From: Boesenbergia rotunda
Taxonomy: Eukaryota > Streptophyta > Magnoliopsida > Zingiberales > Zingiberaceae
Assembly: GCA_024364735.1 (NCBI GenBank)
Contig: JAGFNQ010010088.1
Location: 342,830-406,829 of the forward strand
Direction of reading: 5' to 3'
Length of the DNA: 64,000 nt
Under the pieces are notes generated by a model. The model worked only from the letters and a program-made list of their open reading frames with translations, did not search any database and was not told the DNA's origin. The translations under genes were made by a program, and so were the position numbers. Shown piece after piece: positions 35,911-48,467 of this stretch; position 1 is the stretch's first letter; each line of letters opens with the position of its first letter.

Positions 35911-36845
35911 CTCGGTAACTTAGATATAGAGTAGAAAAGTTGTCTTCTTCTAGGAGTATTATACAAACGATCCAACACAGAACCATTATTAATATGTTTG
36001 GGACCAAGGGAGTCAAATATGTATTAGAAGAGATATATGAAGGATCGTATGACAATTATATAGGAGGATAATCCTTGCTCAGAAGACATTGTTAGCTAAA
36101 TATTTTTAGCCACTTTGTGAAGTGATGTGATGTAAATGGTGAAAGCATGTGCCAAAAGCACCAAAATGGGAAAACCAGCCTAGTCGAGCTCGTGAAGTCT
36201 TCAATTCCTTCTTGCCCATTCTGTCAATAGGTGTAAGTATCCCAGGTGATTTTTGATGCGGTCAACCGAGTCAAGTTAGGTCCTGTTATATTTGATCCCT
36301 GTTCTAAGTGTGCAGGAGCTTAAGAGCGTAGGAAGTCGAGCGGAAGATACAGCGGTTGAGAAGAATGACACGGGAAGAGAGCCGACGAGCTCGGTGCATC
36401 TGAGGGACGCGAAGGACGTGCGCGACGTTTGAGAACGAGAAGCTGGGGGGAAGCACGCTCGAGGAGAAGACCGGAGAAGGGTTCGGGTGAGCCCAACTCC
36501 GGAAAGCCCGAGATCACCGAAGAAGACCCGCTAAAGACTGGTTAGCACAGTAATAACCAAAGTCAACTTGGGCGCCCCTATGCAATCGAGTGCCCGTGTT
36601 TCCGGACGCCCCAGTGCATACAGGCACCCGAGAAGCTAATATTGATCTAGAAGTAGTCGTTCGCGAACGTTGTAAAGCAGATAACCTCTGAGCCACATGT
36701 TAGGCGCCCCTAGGCACTTCGGCACCCATGTAGGGCCACGTCAACGATCGGATAAACTTCACTGGAGCTATAAATAGACCTCTAGAGCTCAATTATATTC
36801 AAGCAATTAACTGTACACGAATTTCATTCTTGTTTTATAATTAAC
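35911..36845. other. GC-rich LTR-like remnant between two retroelements
   Basis: 36330-36760 is GC-rich and holds repeated GGCGCCCC/GGCACCC motifs (about 36569, 36599, 36619, 36709, 36731), followed by AGCTATAAATAGACC near 36767, a good TATA-like box. This is the texture of LTRs from large monocot Copia elements. I found no partner LTR or coding domain in the window, so the assignment is tentative. The short open frames here are not genes. Confidence 0.4.
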
Positions 36846-39800
36846 TGTACCCGACGATGATTTTAATTGAATTCACTGGCAACACATACGGACATTTGTG
36901 GATCATTCCCTAAGGTATCTTGGAATGAACACATATTTTATTAGTTTCATAGACGACTATTCCAGATTTGGCTATCTGTACCTTATTTATGAGAAATCGC
37001 AATCTTTGGACATGTTCAAAATTTTCAAAGCTAAAGTTAAACTTTAACTAGATAAGAAAATTAAAGTCTTCCGATCCAACCGTGGAGGAGAATATTACGG
37101 TCGATATGATGGATCAGGTGGAAAACATCCAGGACCTTTTGCAAATTACCTTGCTGAGTGTGGGATTGTACCTCAATATACCATGCCTGGTACACTCAGT
37201 CAGAATGGTGCAGCTGAGCGTCGCAATCGAACCCTAAAAGACATGGTAAGATGTATAATGACTTTCACTTCTCTATCGGAGTCTTTGTAAGGCGAGACAC
37301 TCAAGACTACAGTTTACCTACTCAATAAAATACCTAGTAAAACAGTAACAAAAACCTCATTCTAGATGTGGATGGGTAAGAAGCCTAGCATTATGCATTT
37401 ATACGTCCGAGGTTATCCAGCTGAGGCTAAGCCTTACAAGTCTAATGAAAGAAAACTGAATTCAAGAACTGTTAGTTGCAATTTTGTAGGTTACTCTAGA
37501 AATCAAGAAGGTATAAATTTTATGATCTCCTAATAGATCCTTTTTCGAAACGGGAAACTCCAAATTCGTTGAGGACGGTGGGGAGTGATAAAATCAGGGA
37601 AGTATATTTTGAGGAAAGCGTTGGCAATCCTCTTATGGTCACTATTAATGCGATCAGTAGTGATATGGTTATCATACCGCACATTATGGATACTGCACAT
37701 CCGGTGAGCGTAGTGAACTAATATATTCCCATGACATCTCCAATAAAATTGGAGGAGCCTACCACTGAAATTTAAGTATTGCCTCATATTGATGATCAAA
37801 TACCTCAACCACCTCAAACACAAGTGCCCTTAAGGCGATCCACAAGGGAACGGAGAACCACGAATTCTCGTGATTATGTTTATCTCCAAGAGCATGATTT
37901 TGATATAGAGTTGGAAAGTGATCCTACATCTTTCTAAGAAGTCAAACAATGCTCTAACCTTGAAAGATAGATTAACGCTATGCAAGAAGAGTTGAAGTCT
38001 ATAGCAAACAATGACGTTTGGAAACTTGTCGAATTGCTTGAAAGTTCGAAGCCCGTTGGTTGTATATGGATATTTAAAACTAAGCGAGATTCGAAGGGCA
38101 ATATCGAAAGGTATAAGATTCGTCTTGTTGCCAAGGGATTCATTTAGAAGGAAGACATTGATTATAAGAAGGCTTTTGTACCTTTGTTGATGCAAGACTC
38201 CCTTAGGGTAATCATGACACTTGTAGCTCATTTTGATTTGGAGCTATATCAAATGGACGTAAAGACTGCATTCCTTAATGGAGATATAGAGGAGTCTATA
38301 TATATGGTACAACAGGAGAACTTTGAGTCCTTAGACTCAAAGCACCTAGTATGTAAATTTAAAAAGTCCATTTATGGTTTAAAACAGTCATCCTGTCAAT
38401 GATACCAAAAATTTGATCAAATGGTTATCTCGTTTGGATTTAAAGAGAACTACGTTGATCAATGCATATATGTAGAGCTATCAGATGGGCCAAGTCGTGA
38501 CGAGGCGAGCTGGCTCGTAACAAGCCGACTATTTGGCGGGGCGGGGCAGGCCAACCCGTCATCTTGGCGGGTTGGGAAATCCTCAACCCAACCCAATCCA
38601 AGGTGGGTCGCGAGTTAGGCGGATCGTCAACCCGCGGGCCCATCAAAAATTAAAAAAATTAAAAATAATTCATATCATCAACATTTTAGGATTTATTAAT
38701 CAAATATATCTAGAAACTTGTATTTTAAATATAAATGGATACAAATGAAAACTCATATTTGATGAAAAAGTATTATTTTTATTTTAAAATTATAACAAAG
38801 AAAGATAATAAATTGACATAAAACTTAATTAACATATGTTTCTCAACCAGCGGGCCAACTGAGCCCGTCGCGGGCTGACCCATGAGGGTCGCTGGCCTAG
38901 GCGGGTCGCCCTACGACGGGCTTGAGTTGATAAAATTTCAACCTAACCCGCTTAAATTGTTTGGCGGGGTAGACCAACCCGATGGGCCTAAACCAAATTG
39001 ACGGCTCTACATATATGTCAAGTTCAATAGGAGCAAGTTTGTTATACTTATTCTGTACGTGGACGATATATTGCTTGCAAGCAATAATAAGGGTCTGCTG
39101 CATGAAATCAAGTCATTTCTATCTGGTAAATTTGAAATGAATGATATTGGTGAAACATCTTTTGTTCTAGGCATTCAGATCTGTCATAATCGTTCAAGAG
39201 ACATTTTTGGATTTTCACAACAGACCTATGTTGAGAAGGTGTTTATAAGGTATGTCATCCATAACTATACACCTGGTGACACATCTATGTTAAGAGGTGA
39301 CAAGTTTAATTTGCAGCAGTGTCTATGACTTGAACTTGAAATAAAAGAGATGAAATAATTTTCATATGCGTCAGTAGACGAAAGTCTTATGTATGCACAA
39401 GTTTACACTCGACCAGATATAACATTTATAGTTGGGATGTTAGGCAGATATTCTAGTAACCTAGGACCGTGGCACTGGAAAGCAGTTAAAAGAGTGATGC
39501 GATATTTGCAAAGAACTAAATGACACATGCTCACGTATCAGAGGTCAAATCACTTGGAGGTAATTGATTATTCAGACTCTGATTTTGTTGGATGCTTGGA
39601 TAGCAGAAGGTCTACTTCAGACTATATCTTCATGCTTGCTGGAGGTGCTATATCTTGGAAAAGCGTCAAGCAGACACTAGTAGCTACTTCTATTATAGAG
39701 GCAGAGTTGATAGCATACTACGAAGCATCAAATCACGGGATTTGGCTGCGGAACTTTATCACAGCATTGCATATCGTTGATTCTATTGACAGACTACTAA

Positions 39801-40770
39801 GGATCTATTGTGATAATAAAGCCGCAAAACTCTTTGCCAAGAATAAACGTAGTTCATCGAAGTCCAAACACATCGACGCCAAGTTTCTAGAGGTTAAAGA
39901 GAGAGTTCAGAGTCATCAAATCATGGTAGAGCACATTAGCACAAATTCCATGTTAACCGATCCACTCACCAAAGGTTTAGTGCTTAAGGTGTTTCATACG
40001 CATATTGTAGATATAGAAGTTCTTCTTATGGGAAAAAAACTCATCTAGTGGTAGTTTGTATTTATTTTATTATTCTATGTTAATAAAGACAAATATTTTT
40101 TTTATTGTACGTACTTAAGGTTCAAAATATTAATTGAAATTCATATGTTTGTTTGACATTTTGAATACGATATCATGATTTAATACTGCTGTTTAGCATT
40201 TGGTGTTTGTAAATATGATATATATTCCTTTTGGAATCATAAAGTTTGAATCATGATTTGCTGTTGCAGTTTAGCATAAGATATTTGCAAATATGATCAA
40301 ACTCTTTTGGGTCACTTTGGATCAGTTGAAAATTGATATATATTAATCACATTTCATGTAATTTCTACTCTATATATCCGCATCTTGATTTATGTCATTA
40401 ATGACATTGATATTGTAATTACTATTGGTGATTGTTATGATCATATACAGTAAATATGACCTCTTTACTCCTATACTAATGAAGTTAATGGATCAGATTA
40501 TTTATACGGGTATCTCGTACCCATAAAGTTTGATATCAATTAAAGTTTTACTTATATTTAACGTACAACTCACATATAACCCAAATGAGAGATTGTTAGA
40601 TATTATTATCTCTATTAAGTGGGTTTATTTGTAAGTTGCATGTGTAAATACAATCTGAGTTCTTAAAGTGTCTAACTTATATTTATTGGATTTCGGATTA
40701 TTAGATGTGGATTCAATATATATAACACTTTAGTCCAAGCTATTATTATTACTAAATTTTAGGCGCAAAT
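36846..40770 (+). mobile_element. Second decayed Ty1/Copia element, 5' truncated
   Basis: Broken frames run in Copia order: integrase core (FITFIDDYSRFGYLYLIYEK-like near 36935, VFRSNRGGEYYG near 37070, TMPGTLSQNGAAERRNRTL near 37180); reverse transcriptase (AMQEELKSIANNDVWKLVE near 37980, YQMDVKTAFLNGDIEESIY near 38247, YVDDILLASNN near 39057); RNase H (YSDSDFVGCLDSRRSTSDY near 39570 to SKHIDAKFLEVKERVQSHQ near 39865). Near 40585 a GAGAGATTGTTAG purine tract leads into an LTR-like block of about 170 bases. Gag, protease and the 5' LTR are absent. Multiple stops show it is dead. A 537-bp hAT MITE interrupts the reverse transcriptase. The RNase H is clearly related to that of the first Copia element. 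Confidence 0.8.
38473..39009. mobile_element. hAT MITE inside Copia reverse transcriptase
   Basis: A 537-bp insertion with inverted ends TAGAGCTATCA and (reverse complement of the right end) TAGAGCCGTCA. It is flanked by a perfect 8-bp duplication CATATATG at 38465-38472 and 39010-39017, the hAT signature. Removing it rejoins the Copia reading frame as CIYV then KFNRSK, which confirms the boundaries. The interior has GC-rich GGCGGGTTGG-type subterminal motifs at both sides and an AT-rich centre; no transposase. Confidence 0.92.
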
Positions 40771-41133
40771 ATTTCTATTTCAAAATGAGTTTCAATATTG
40801 TATTTTCGAAATTATTATTATTATTACTATTATTTAATGTTTTGGAAATTATTATTATTATTATTATTATTATTTTTAACCTCCGTGAAACGGAAGCAAC
40901 TTCTTTTTCGTTGCTTCTGCCTTGCCCTCAAGTCAATTGCTGCTGGTGCTCGATTAATGCGCCAGGCATTTGCTTCTTGCTTTGCCTTTGAGATCTCTCT
41001 CTCCCTCTCTCTCTCTCTCTCCCTCCGCTCCCTGCGACTTTAGATTCCCGTCCACGGGCAAGGCTTGGTCTCCCCCGCATCGTCTTTCTTTTCGTTCTCG
41101 CGATCCGGATTTGTTCCTTAGGGTTTGGGAGAG

Positions 41134-41201
41134 ATGGACTCCGGGGAGGCTGGGGCGCCTGGCTTCACCGATGATTTGCACCCGTCGATAAAAGGTGTGA
41201 T

Positions 41202-41248
<47 letters not shown>

Positions 41249-44200
41249 TTGTTCTTTTGTTAGTTTTGTCGTCAAGCTGATAAATTTGTTCTCTTTACAT
41301 TTGGCTTCGCTTTGTTCGGGGAGCGTTGGTTAGTTTGTTTTTTGTTTTCATTTGGCTTTGCTTTGTTCGAGGAGCGTTCGGAAAATTTTGGGATTCCAGT
41401 TTCGTTTGTTTGGCTTGATTTATCAAAATTAGGCGTGTCTTCATGTTTCTCCGCTGCATGGAGGAATTTCATACTAATGGATGTGGAAGCATCATTCTGT
41501 TGGATCTTACATGGTAAACATAATGCATTGAACCCGGCATTATGAAGTCCAGGGAGCTGACGTGAGAGTCAAAAAGACGGATAGGGATGATGTATTATTC
41601 TAGTATCCGTTCTGACAATCTATCACCGTACTTTACTCTTTTTTTTTCTTCTTTTTTTTCCTTGTCAAGTATCACCTTTCTTTTCTTGTGTGACTGTTTT
41701 GAGGACCAAATCATATTTACTATAAGATAACTTGGAAATTTCATAAGAAAATACGTCAGATGCTTTGCAATTAAGAGAAGGCAATCATTTTTGAAATTTC
41801 TCATGAAAATTAAGGAAGAACAAGTTACTTTCATGCATTTGTGGCATTGATTGATTTTGAAATTATGGGAGAAGACTTATTGTATTCGCGAGATTGATCA
41901 ATTTTGGGACTAAGGAAGAGGATTCTTAGATTTTAGCATTTTGCAAATTTGAATTGACTTCATGATATAGCACTGGCTATAAACGCTTCTAGCTTGAGTA
42001 CTGCGATAGTGCTACACTCTTACTTCATTTTTTGTATTAAGTACAAGTGTCGGGACCAGTTTTTGCTCAGTTTAGAATGATTCTATGAAGTATGGGCACA
42101 TTGTGGATATACATATTTATTTTTGAGGTTGAGACAAATAGCGTAACTTAAAACCAACATAATGGATTTGTGACTCCATCTTTACCTTTGGAGTTTGGTA
42201 TTGAACGTATGCACATTGCACACTAGAACACGAGGCTTAGTTTGTTGTTGCCTATTTTCACCTGTTTTTATTTTCATTATCTTTTTTATAAAATGATTTG
42301 TACTTTATGAAATTAAATCTGAAATTATTTCAGGAGCTAACATATACAACTTTTTGTGGTGTGTTATGTGGATCTTATCCTTTGAGATTCTACAGTAATC
42401 AACCACCAAATCAAATGACTGAGATATTACCTTTTTCCTGTTTTAATGACTAATTATTTGTTCCCAACAGTACATTAGTGTTTTGTTAGATTTTGGTTTT
42501 CTATCTATTTCAAACATGATTTTCTTTTGCAGAACTCAAGAAGAAACATCAAAGGGATTTGCAGAACTTGAATTTGGCCACTCAACCTTTCAAGACTTTT
42601 TATTTGTTTGTGTTTGCTACACTACAATATCTTAGGCAATCACTTATATATCTTTTAAGAAAGGGCAGTTGGATCATGGCTTTAACTGTTCTTTTTGCTG
42701 CTCTGGGTTTCTTTCTTGTGAATGATTATGGCTCCAGTGAGAAGGTATCTTACTATCATATTGATTGTTCACTCGTTCGTAAGCCACAATGAAAGGTGAA
42801 AAACAATTGCAAAGTTCCTGTAATGTGGGAAACAAGCAAACTAAGTTCATTGTAGCTGAAGTAGATAGTAACTCTTGGGTGTTATAATCATTAAACCACT
42901 TGTTGTGTTGTTTCTTCTATTTTAACTAGCTAGTAGTATTTCTAATTTTCTTTTTTTTACTATGTTTGTTGATTAACTCAGTTCATGTCCTTGATTTCAG
43001 CATGTTGTGGAATTGCTTCATTATACAAACTATGTTCTGTGGTGGGTGGCACTAGGTGTGGCATCATCGATCGGGCTTGGTAGGTAGATATGGAATTTGA
43101 GGCTCCTCTAAACTCAGCTTCAAGCCTGTTCAGTAACTTGGTCTGAAAAAAATCTGCAAAGTACTTTCTTATAAGAAACATAATAATCATATTGGTTCAC
43201 TATAGCTTTATTTGGCTTCCTTTCCATATAGATCATGCTGAGGAAAGCTTTACCTGTGTAATTTGCCGCTGATAGGCTCCTTAGGATTTAGGAATTCCAA
43301 TGAGCCAAATTTACTTCAACCTCCACCTCATGCAAATACTTTTTAGTTCTTTTTGTTCTGTTATATTTGATCCATTAGTTCTTGTTTGAAAGATGGATCC
43401 ATTTCATAGATTCTGAACAACATTGTGTTTTGATAGGATCTGGTTTGCACACATTTGTGCTGTATTTGGGTCCCCATATTGCTTTTTTCACTATCAAGGC
43501 CATGAAGTGTGGCCGAGTGGATCTCAAAACTGCCTCATATGATACCATACAGTTAAAAAGAAGACCTTCATGGCTTGAAAAAAGGTGTTCTGAGTTTGGA
43601 CCACCAGTGTATCATGCCTTACCTGGCAGTTTAGTTAGGATTCCAATCTGCAGTATTCTTCCTCAGGTTCAGCTGGAGGCGATTCTTTGGGGTTTGGGTA
43701 CTGCCCTTGGGGAGCTTCCACCTTATTTCATCTCAAGAGCAGGTAAGTTTTTCCAATTCTTTACCATAAATCACAATCCAGGTTCCTGTGACAGTTTGAC
43801 TTAACTCTTCGTTGGTTTCTATTGAAATTTTTATTTGTATTTCATCTACGTTCCCGCACACGCATGTTTTTCTTGTATTGTCGTTGAAGGTCTTTCATCT
43901 AAATATTAGGCTATTTTTCGGATTATGCTCTGATGAATCTGGTAGTATGAATGGAGGAATCTTCATTAGTTTTTCATGAATGCCTTATTCTAAATAATTT
44001 TCCTTTTTCACCAACAATATTTCCCTATAATTGATGTCATTCTGCCTCTTGAAACACATTGGTCTTGTTTCCATTTTTAATTACAGTTGTGATAGGCTTT
44101 GTGCTTGCTGTGAATGCACGTTAGGTTTAGTCATTTTTTGCGAAAACAAGGATCTAATGTGGAAGTCGTCACTTCTTAGCATAGTTATCAGAATCATACG

Positions 44201-47200
44201 ATTTACAATTCAAATCATGCAATTCAATTTGTACTCAAAATGGTTCGAACTGTATGGGGGAGTCATTTGTTTGTCTGATTTGACATGATTCAAACCAATT
44301 CAGTACCAATCAATTGATTCCCGAGTATGAACTTAGCCATTAATTAGTTCTAATCAAACAAGCAAAATAATATGCATAATCTTCAATTTACATGCACATT
44401 TTATATAAATTATCACACACCTAACTTAAATTATATTGGCAAACTATCAAAACATTATGGCTAGACCTAACTACAATGGAGGAATCAGTGTCCTGACTCT
44501 TTTAATGGATTTTGTGTGTGTGTGTGTTGTGGGGCGGGGTGGTTCAGAAGATAGGTAAAATTTTAAAAAATATTTTGGAATGATAATCTAATGATATCTA
44601 ATCATACTAGATGCCAAATATAATATCCTTACAAACATTAGTAAAGGATTTTTCTTCTTGTTTATTTTCTTAACACGAGCCATATGATTCTTTTTTCACA
44701 AATTCACCAAAACGATTTAACAATCTAACATCAACCATTCAGTAATCTTAATTATGTCAACTATGCGATACTATGATACGAGTGTAATTTCTTGGGATAA
44801 TTTCCAAGGAACTAATCTGTGCCTTCTGTTTTCTAATCACAGCATTGCTTTTCTGAGTTTCCTCTTTCTAATTAATCATTCAAAAGCATGTCATCACAAT
44901 TTATCCTTTTCCTGTATTCCAGGATCTGGTATTGCTGTCGTGCATTGAATTTGTTTCTTTAATTGTACACCAATTATCTTCCTTTTCAATCATAGATTAA
45001 TTAGTTTGATTTGCTTTGACAAAATATGCAATGCAGCAAGCTTGTCTGGAAACAAAATGGAGTTGGAGGAACTGGATGCAGTGTCAACAAAAGAAGACGG
45101 CTTGATATCTGCTTTTCTAAAGAAAATTAAACGCGGGCTCTTCACCCACTCCCAGCATCTTAACTTCCTAACAATTTTGATACTTGCTTCAGTAAGTTTT
45201 CTATATTCCTTTCAGATTATGTCTGCATTAGTTTCTAATTGCTGCTTGTTCACGTCTTAGTCTTGGCATGGAAAGGTCATTTTGGTGGGAGCACTTTTTT
45301 ATTCTAGCATCCTTATGTCATGTCTTTATGTTTACATAAAGGATTAGTACTTGAAATTTGACCTATTAGTTTGTGGTTAATGGTGCAATTTAGGTACCAA
45401 ACCCACTTTTTGATCTTGCTGGTATTATGTGTGGGCAATTTGGGATCCCATTTTGGAAATTCTTCCTAGCAACCTTGATCGGAAAGGCATTGATCAAGAC
45501 TCATATTCAAGTAAGTAGTTCATACTTCCCATAATCTTTTAAGATTATTTAATCTTCCATGTGGTAATATTGAATCTTCAAATTAATTAAATAGGGATGT
45601 TGTTTGATGCTGTATTCTTTATTTTCCACATATTAATCTACACAATAGCTATGAAAAGATAGAGAATTGTATTCTTTTGTACAACAAATTTATACCATTT
45701 ATTTTTAGAAGATCGAAGGAGGATTTCTTTAGCTTTATGGGAATGGAAGAGGCCTAATGGAAACTATCCTACATACTTTTAATGCAATCCACATTTGTTA
45801 AGAATACTGAAAATTTTGTAATGATTGGATCTGTGTGGCATTTGAAGCATAGTGACGTCTACTGCATTGGTCCTTGCAATATATGGGAAGAGGGAAGGAA
45901 CTTTGGACGGGTAAGGCACTGTGGAAAGGAGACAAAAATAGGGGTGATAATGATAAGTGAATGATAGAGCAAGGTCAGAGCAGTGAATGTGGAAGAACAA
46001 TGAAGACGAATAGTTGTGTTTTAGAATCCACATCAATGTATGTGGTTCTCAAAATATGGGGAATATGGTCTTCGGTTATTATTAAAATGTTAATTTTCAA
46101 TGAAACAGGGATGGTGTACATTAGCACTGAATCTTTCCAATGGAAAAAAAAAAATTCACAGGCAGTCTGTTGTGTGGAATGATAGATTATCCAACTGGTC
46201 TTGCCTGTGTTTACAGTAGGCATAAGATGAAAAACAATATCTTATTCGGAAAATGATATGCTCAGTGTAAAATCTTAAGGAAAAGCTCAGTGAATGACGT
46301 GGGACTTTGCATGCAGCGATCCCCGACGGATTCACCGTGCCCCCAGGGTATAGTTTGATTCGGGGCGGTGGCGTGTCCGAGCGATAATCGAATGTGTGCA
46401 TGCAAAGTGACATCATTCACTGAGCGTTTCATTAAATTTTTTTCACTGAGTGTATGAGAGCTCATCTTATTCTCTTCTAGTTAAACATTAGTTATTCTCT
46501 TTAATGGTAGCAAAAGGTGATTACGTTCACCTCAAATGCCTCTCAGATTATGTAAAGGGAGGTTAATGTCAGCTTATAGCCGACCGCTGTGATGGGAGTT
46601 TTCTCCCTAAGGTATGTTTCTATTGTAGCAAATCTGTCATCCTCTAGCCAATTGGGCACTCTCATGGGGACTAGTTTATTGCTGATTTCAAGTACTCATC
46701 TCTAAGTACTCACAATTTATAGCTGATTTCATAGGTGAAGTTTGAATTTCATTATTGTTTTCCTTAATCCTTTTTACTAAACTTTGATATTCTTTTACAG
46801 ACAGTTTTCATTATTTCGCTGTGTAATAATCAACTCTTGGAATGGTTGGAGAATGAGTTAATATGGGCGCTTGGTCTTATCCCCGGTCTATCTTCTGTGC
46901 TGCCAAACATTACTGCTAAATTACGAACGGTACAGGGCAAGTATTTATCCACCCCGGTTCCAGAATCGCCCCAACCAGACGGAACGGTAGGTAAAAACAA
47001 GAAGAGAGAATTTATACTTCTCGACTTCTTGTGGTTAAGGCAGGCATGGAACTTCTTTCAGGGCAGCATTTTGATCCCAATGTTTTTGGTTCTTCAGGCG
47101 CAGCAGTGGTGGAACCTGTCGTTCACGATGATATGGAATACGGTGATATTGCTCGTGCTTGCTAACTTCTTTGTGAAAATAGTGACCGCTACGGCAAAAC

Positions 47201-47265
47201 GATACCTAAAGGAGCAGCAAGAATTGGAGTTGGCTAATCAAGAAAAGATGTTAAAATTCACTTGA
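41134..47265 (+). CDS. KMS1: KMS1/KMS2-type (VMP1 homologue) membrane protein
   Basis: Seven exons: 41134-41194, 42533-42744, 43001-43079, 43437-43742, 45037-45191, 45394-45510 and 46801-47265. They total 1395 bases, 464 residues, all GT-AG. The protein is the plant homologue of animal VMP1, a multi-pass ER protein with a DedA/SNARE-associated domain, needed for early secretory organisation and linked to autophagy. Conserved stretches are LWWVALGVASSIGLGSGLHT, LEAILWGLGTALGELPPYF, and LASVPNPLFDLAGIMCGQFG followed by IPFWKFFLATLIGK. Hydrophobic segments occur throughout and the C-terminus is charged (KRYLKEQQELELANQEK). The central region between the glycine-rich block and DedA motif is slightly long (HALPGSLVRIPICS), and the overall length exceeds Arabidopsis KMS1 by a few dozen residues, mainly near the C-terminus. 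A (CT)n stretch near 40990-41030 lies in the likely leader. Confidence 0.92.
41203..41248. repeat. 46-base poly-C run in KMS intron 1
   Basis: A pure C run beginning eight bases after the exon 1 donor site. It could be real or inflated by sequencing or assembly. Confidence 0.9.
46261..46450. mobile_element. Short inverted-repeat MITE in KMS intron 6
   Basis: Left end CTCAGTG...AGCTCAGTGAATGACGT is mirrored on the right, whose reverse complement reads CACTCAGTG...GCTCAGTGAATGATGT. ACTTTGCATGCA lies just inside both arms. The centre has TATAGTTTGATTCGGGGCGG, closely matching the core of the Mutator-type MITE at 56110-56491 (CATAGTTTGATTCGGGACGG). I saw no perfect target duplication. Confidence 0.6.
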
Positions 47266-47645
47266 GCAGTTGATTCAACTAATGTTTGCTAGTCGAAGCT
47301 ACTACATTCGATTCATTCAGCAGGCTTCCTCGCCGACAATCACTCTCTCCCACGTCAAAAAGAAATGGCAGGTTCTATTTGTTCACCTGCTCCCAAGAGA
47401 ATCAACTTATGCATTTAATTTCAAACATGAGAAAATCTACCAGTTAAAGTAAATCCTCATGTTTAACAATCATTTGTCGTTCAAGATTGAACAAAGGATG
47501 TTTTCTGCTGGAAGTCAAAGGTTACTGACTGACTGCACTTGTAAACCTCTCTTTCTTGTTTAAAAATGCAGATTCAAAGGTGCCTTAATTTTAGTTTCTG
47601 TAAATTTTAAACATTCGATTTTATTTTATTAATGGTATTTTTATT

Positions 47646-47648
<3 letters not shown>
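47266..47648 (+). other. KMS 3' UTR and spacer
   Basis: AT-rich sequence after the KMS stop, no other gene seen. It ends at a TA microsatellite. Confidence 0.45.

Positions 47649-47692
<44 letters not shown>
47649..47692. repeat. (TA)n microsatellite
   Basis: About 22 TA units directly before the palindrome cluster, a common landing place for MITEs. Confidence 0.95.
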
Positions 47693-47694
<2 letters not shown>

Positions 47695-48369
47695 GATTTC
47701 CTGCGGACCGCGTGCGGACCACGGCGCCAGACCGATCAGGGAAGGTGCGGACCGTGTGCGGACCACGGCGCCAGATCGATCAGGGAGTTCCCTGATTGAT
47801 CGCGGCGACCGATCAGGGAACTCCCTGATCGGTCTGGCGCCGTGGTCCGCACGGGAGGTCCGCACAACACGTCTGCAGGTGATCAAAATCGTGTATATAT
47901 ATAGAGAGAGAATTGTTATCCTGCGGACCGCGCGGTGCGGACCCGTGCGGACCGCAGCGCCAGACCGATCAGGCAATTGCCTGATCGGTCTGCAGGCGCT
48001 GCTGACGCTGTGCCGATGGTGGCGATTGGAACCATCGGCGGCCTTCGATCGCCGCTCCCGAATAAAACTATAACTCAGGGGATGAGCGATGAATCCTAAG
48101 GGTAGCGGTGAACCCGTCGGCGAGGTGAATCCGAGGGATAGCGGTGAACCCGTCGGCATGGGTAATGGCTGATCGGTCACCGTGATCAATTAGGCACCTG
48201 CCTGATCGGTCAGGGAAGTCCCTGACCGATCAAGCAGGTGCCTGATCGGTCAGGGCCTAGCCTGACCGATCAGGAAGGTGCTTGATCGGTCAGGCTAGGC
48301 CCTGACCGATCAGGCAGGGCGGTCCGCACGCGCTCCGCAGGAAATCGTTCGCAGGAGAGCAAAATCGTA

Positions 48370-48375
<6 letters not shown>
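47693..48375. mobile_element. GC-rich palindrome cluster (nested inverted-repeat elements)
   Basis: The outer ends mirror each other: GATTTCCTGCGGACCGCGTG on the left against the reverse complement of the right end, CGATTTCCTGCGGAGCGCGTG. Inside are at least ten copies of CCGATCAGG/CCTGATCGG arranged head to head, for example around 47800-47850, 47960-47990 and 48190-48325. A second internal start, ATCCTGCGGACCGCGCGG near 47918, and two AAAATCGTRTATATATA motifs (near 47885 and 48361) suggest two related elements side by side or one nested in another. The centre (48050-48080) has a reverse-complement relative of the TTTGATTCGG core in the MITEs at 46.3 and 56.1 kb. The open frames across it are not genes. 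Confidence 0.6.
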
Positions 48376-48404
<29 letters not shown>

Positions 48405-48467
48405 ATTTAATATGGGTTTATGAGATCATTTTATTGTAATCCAATTTATAACTATTGTTTCTTCAGC

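Noticed and set aside
36320..36696. GC-rich minus-strand open frames
   Set aside because: They fall in an LTR-like remnant rich in GGCGCCCC motifs and have no protein family features.
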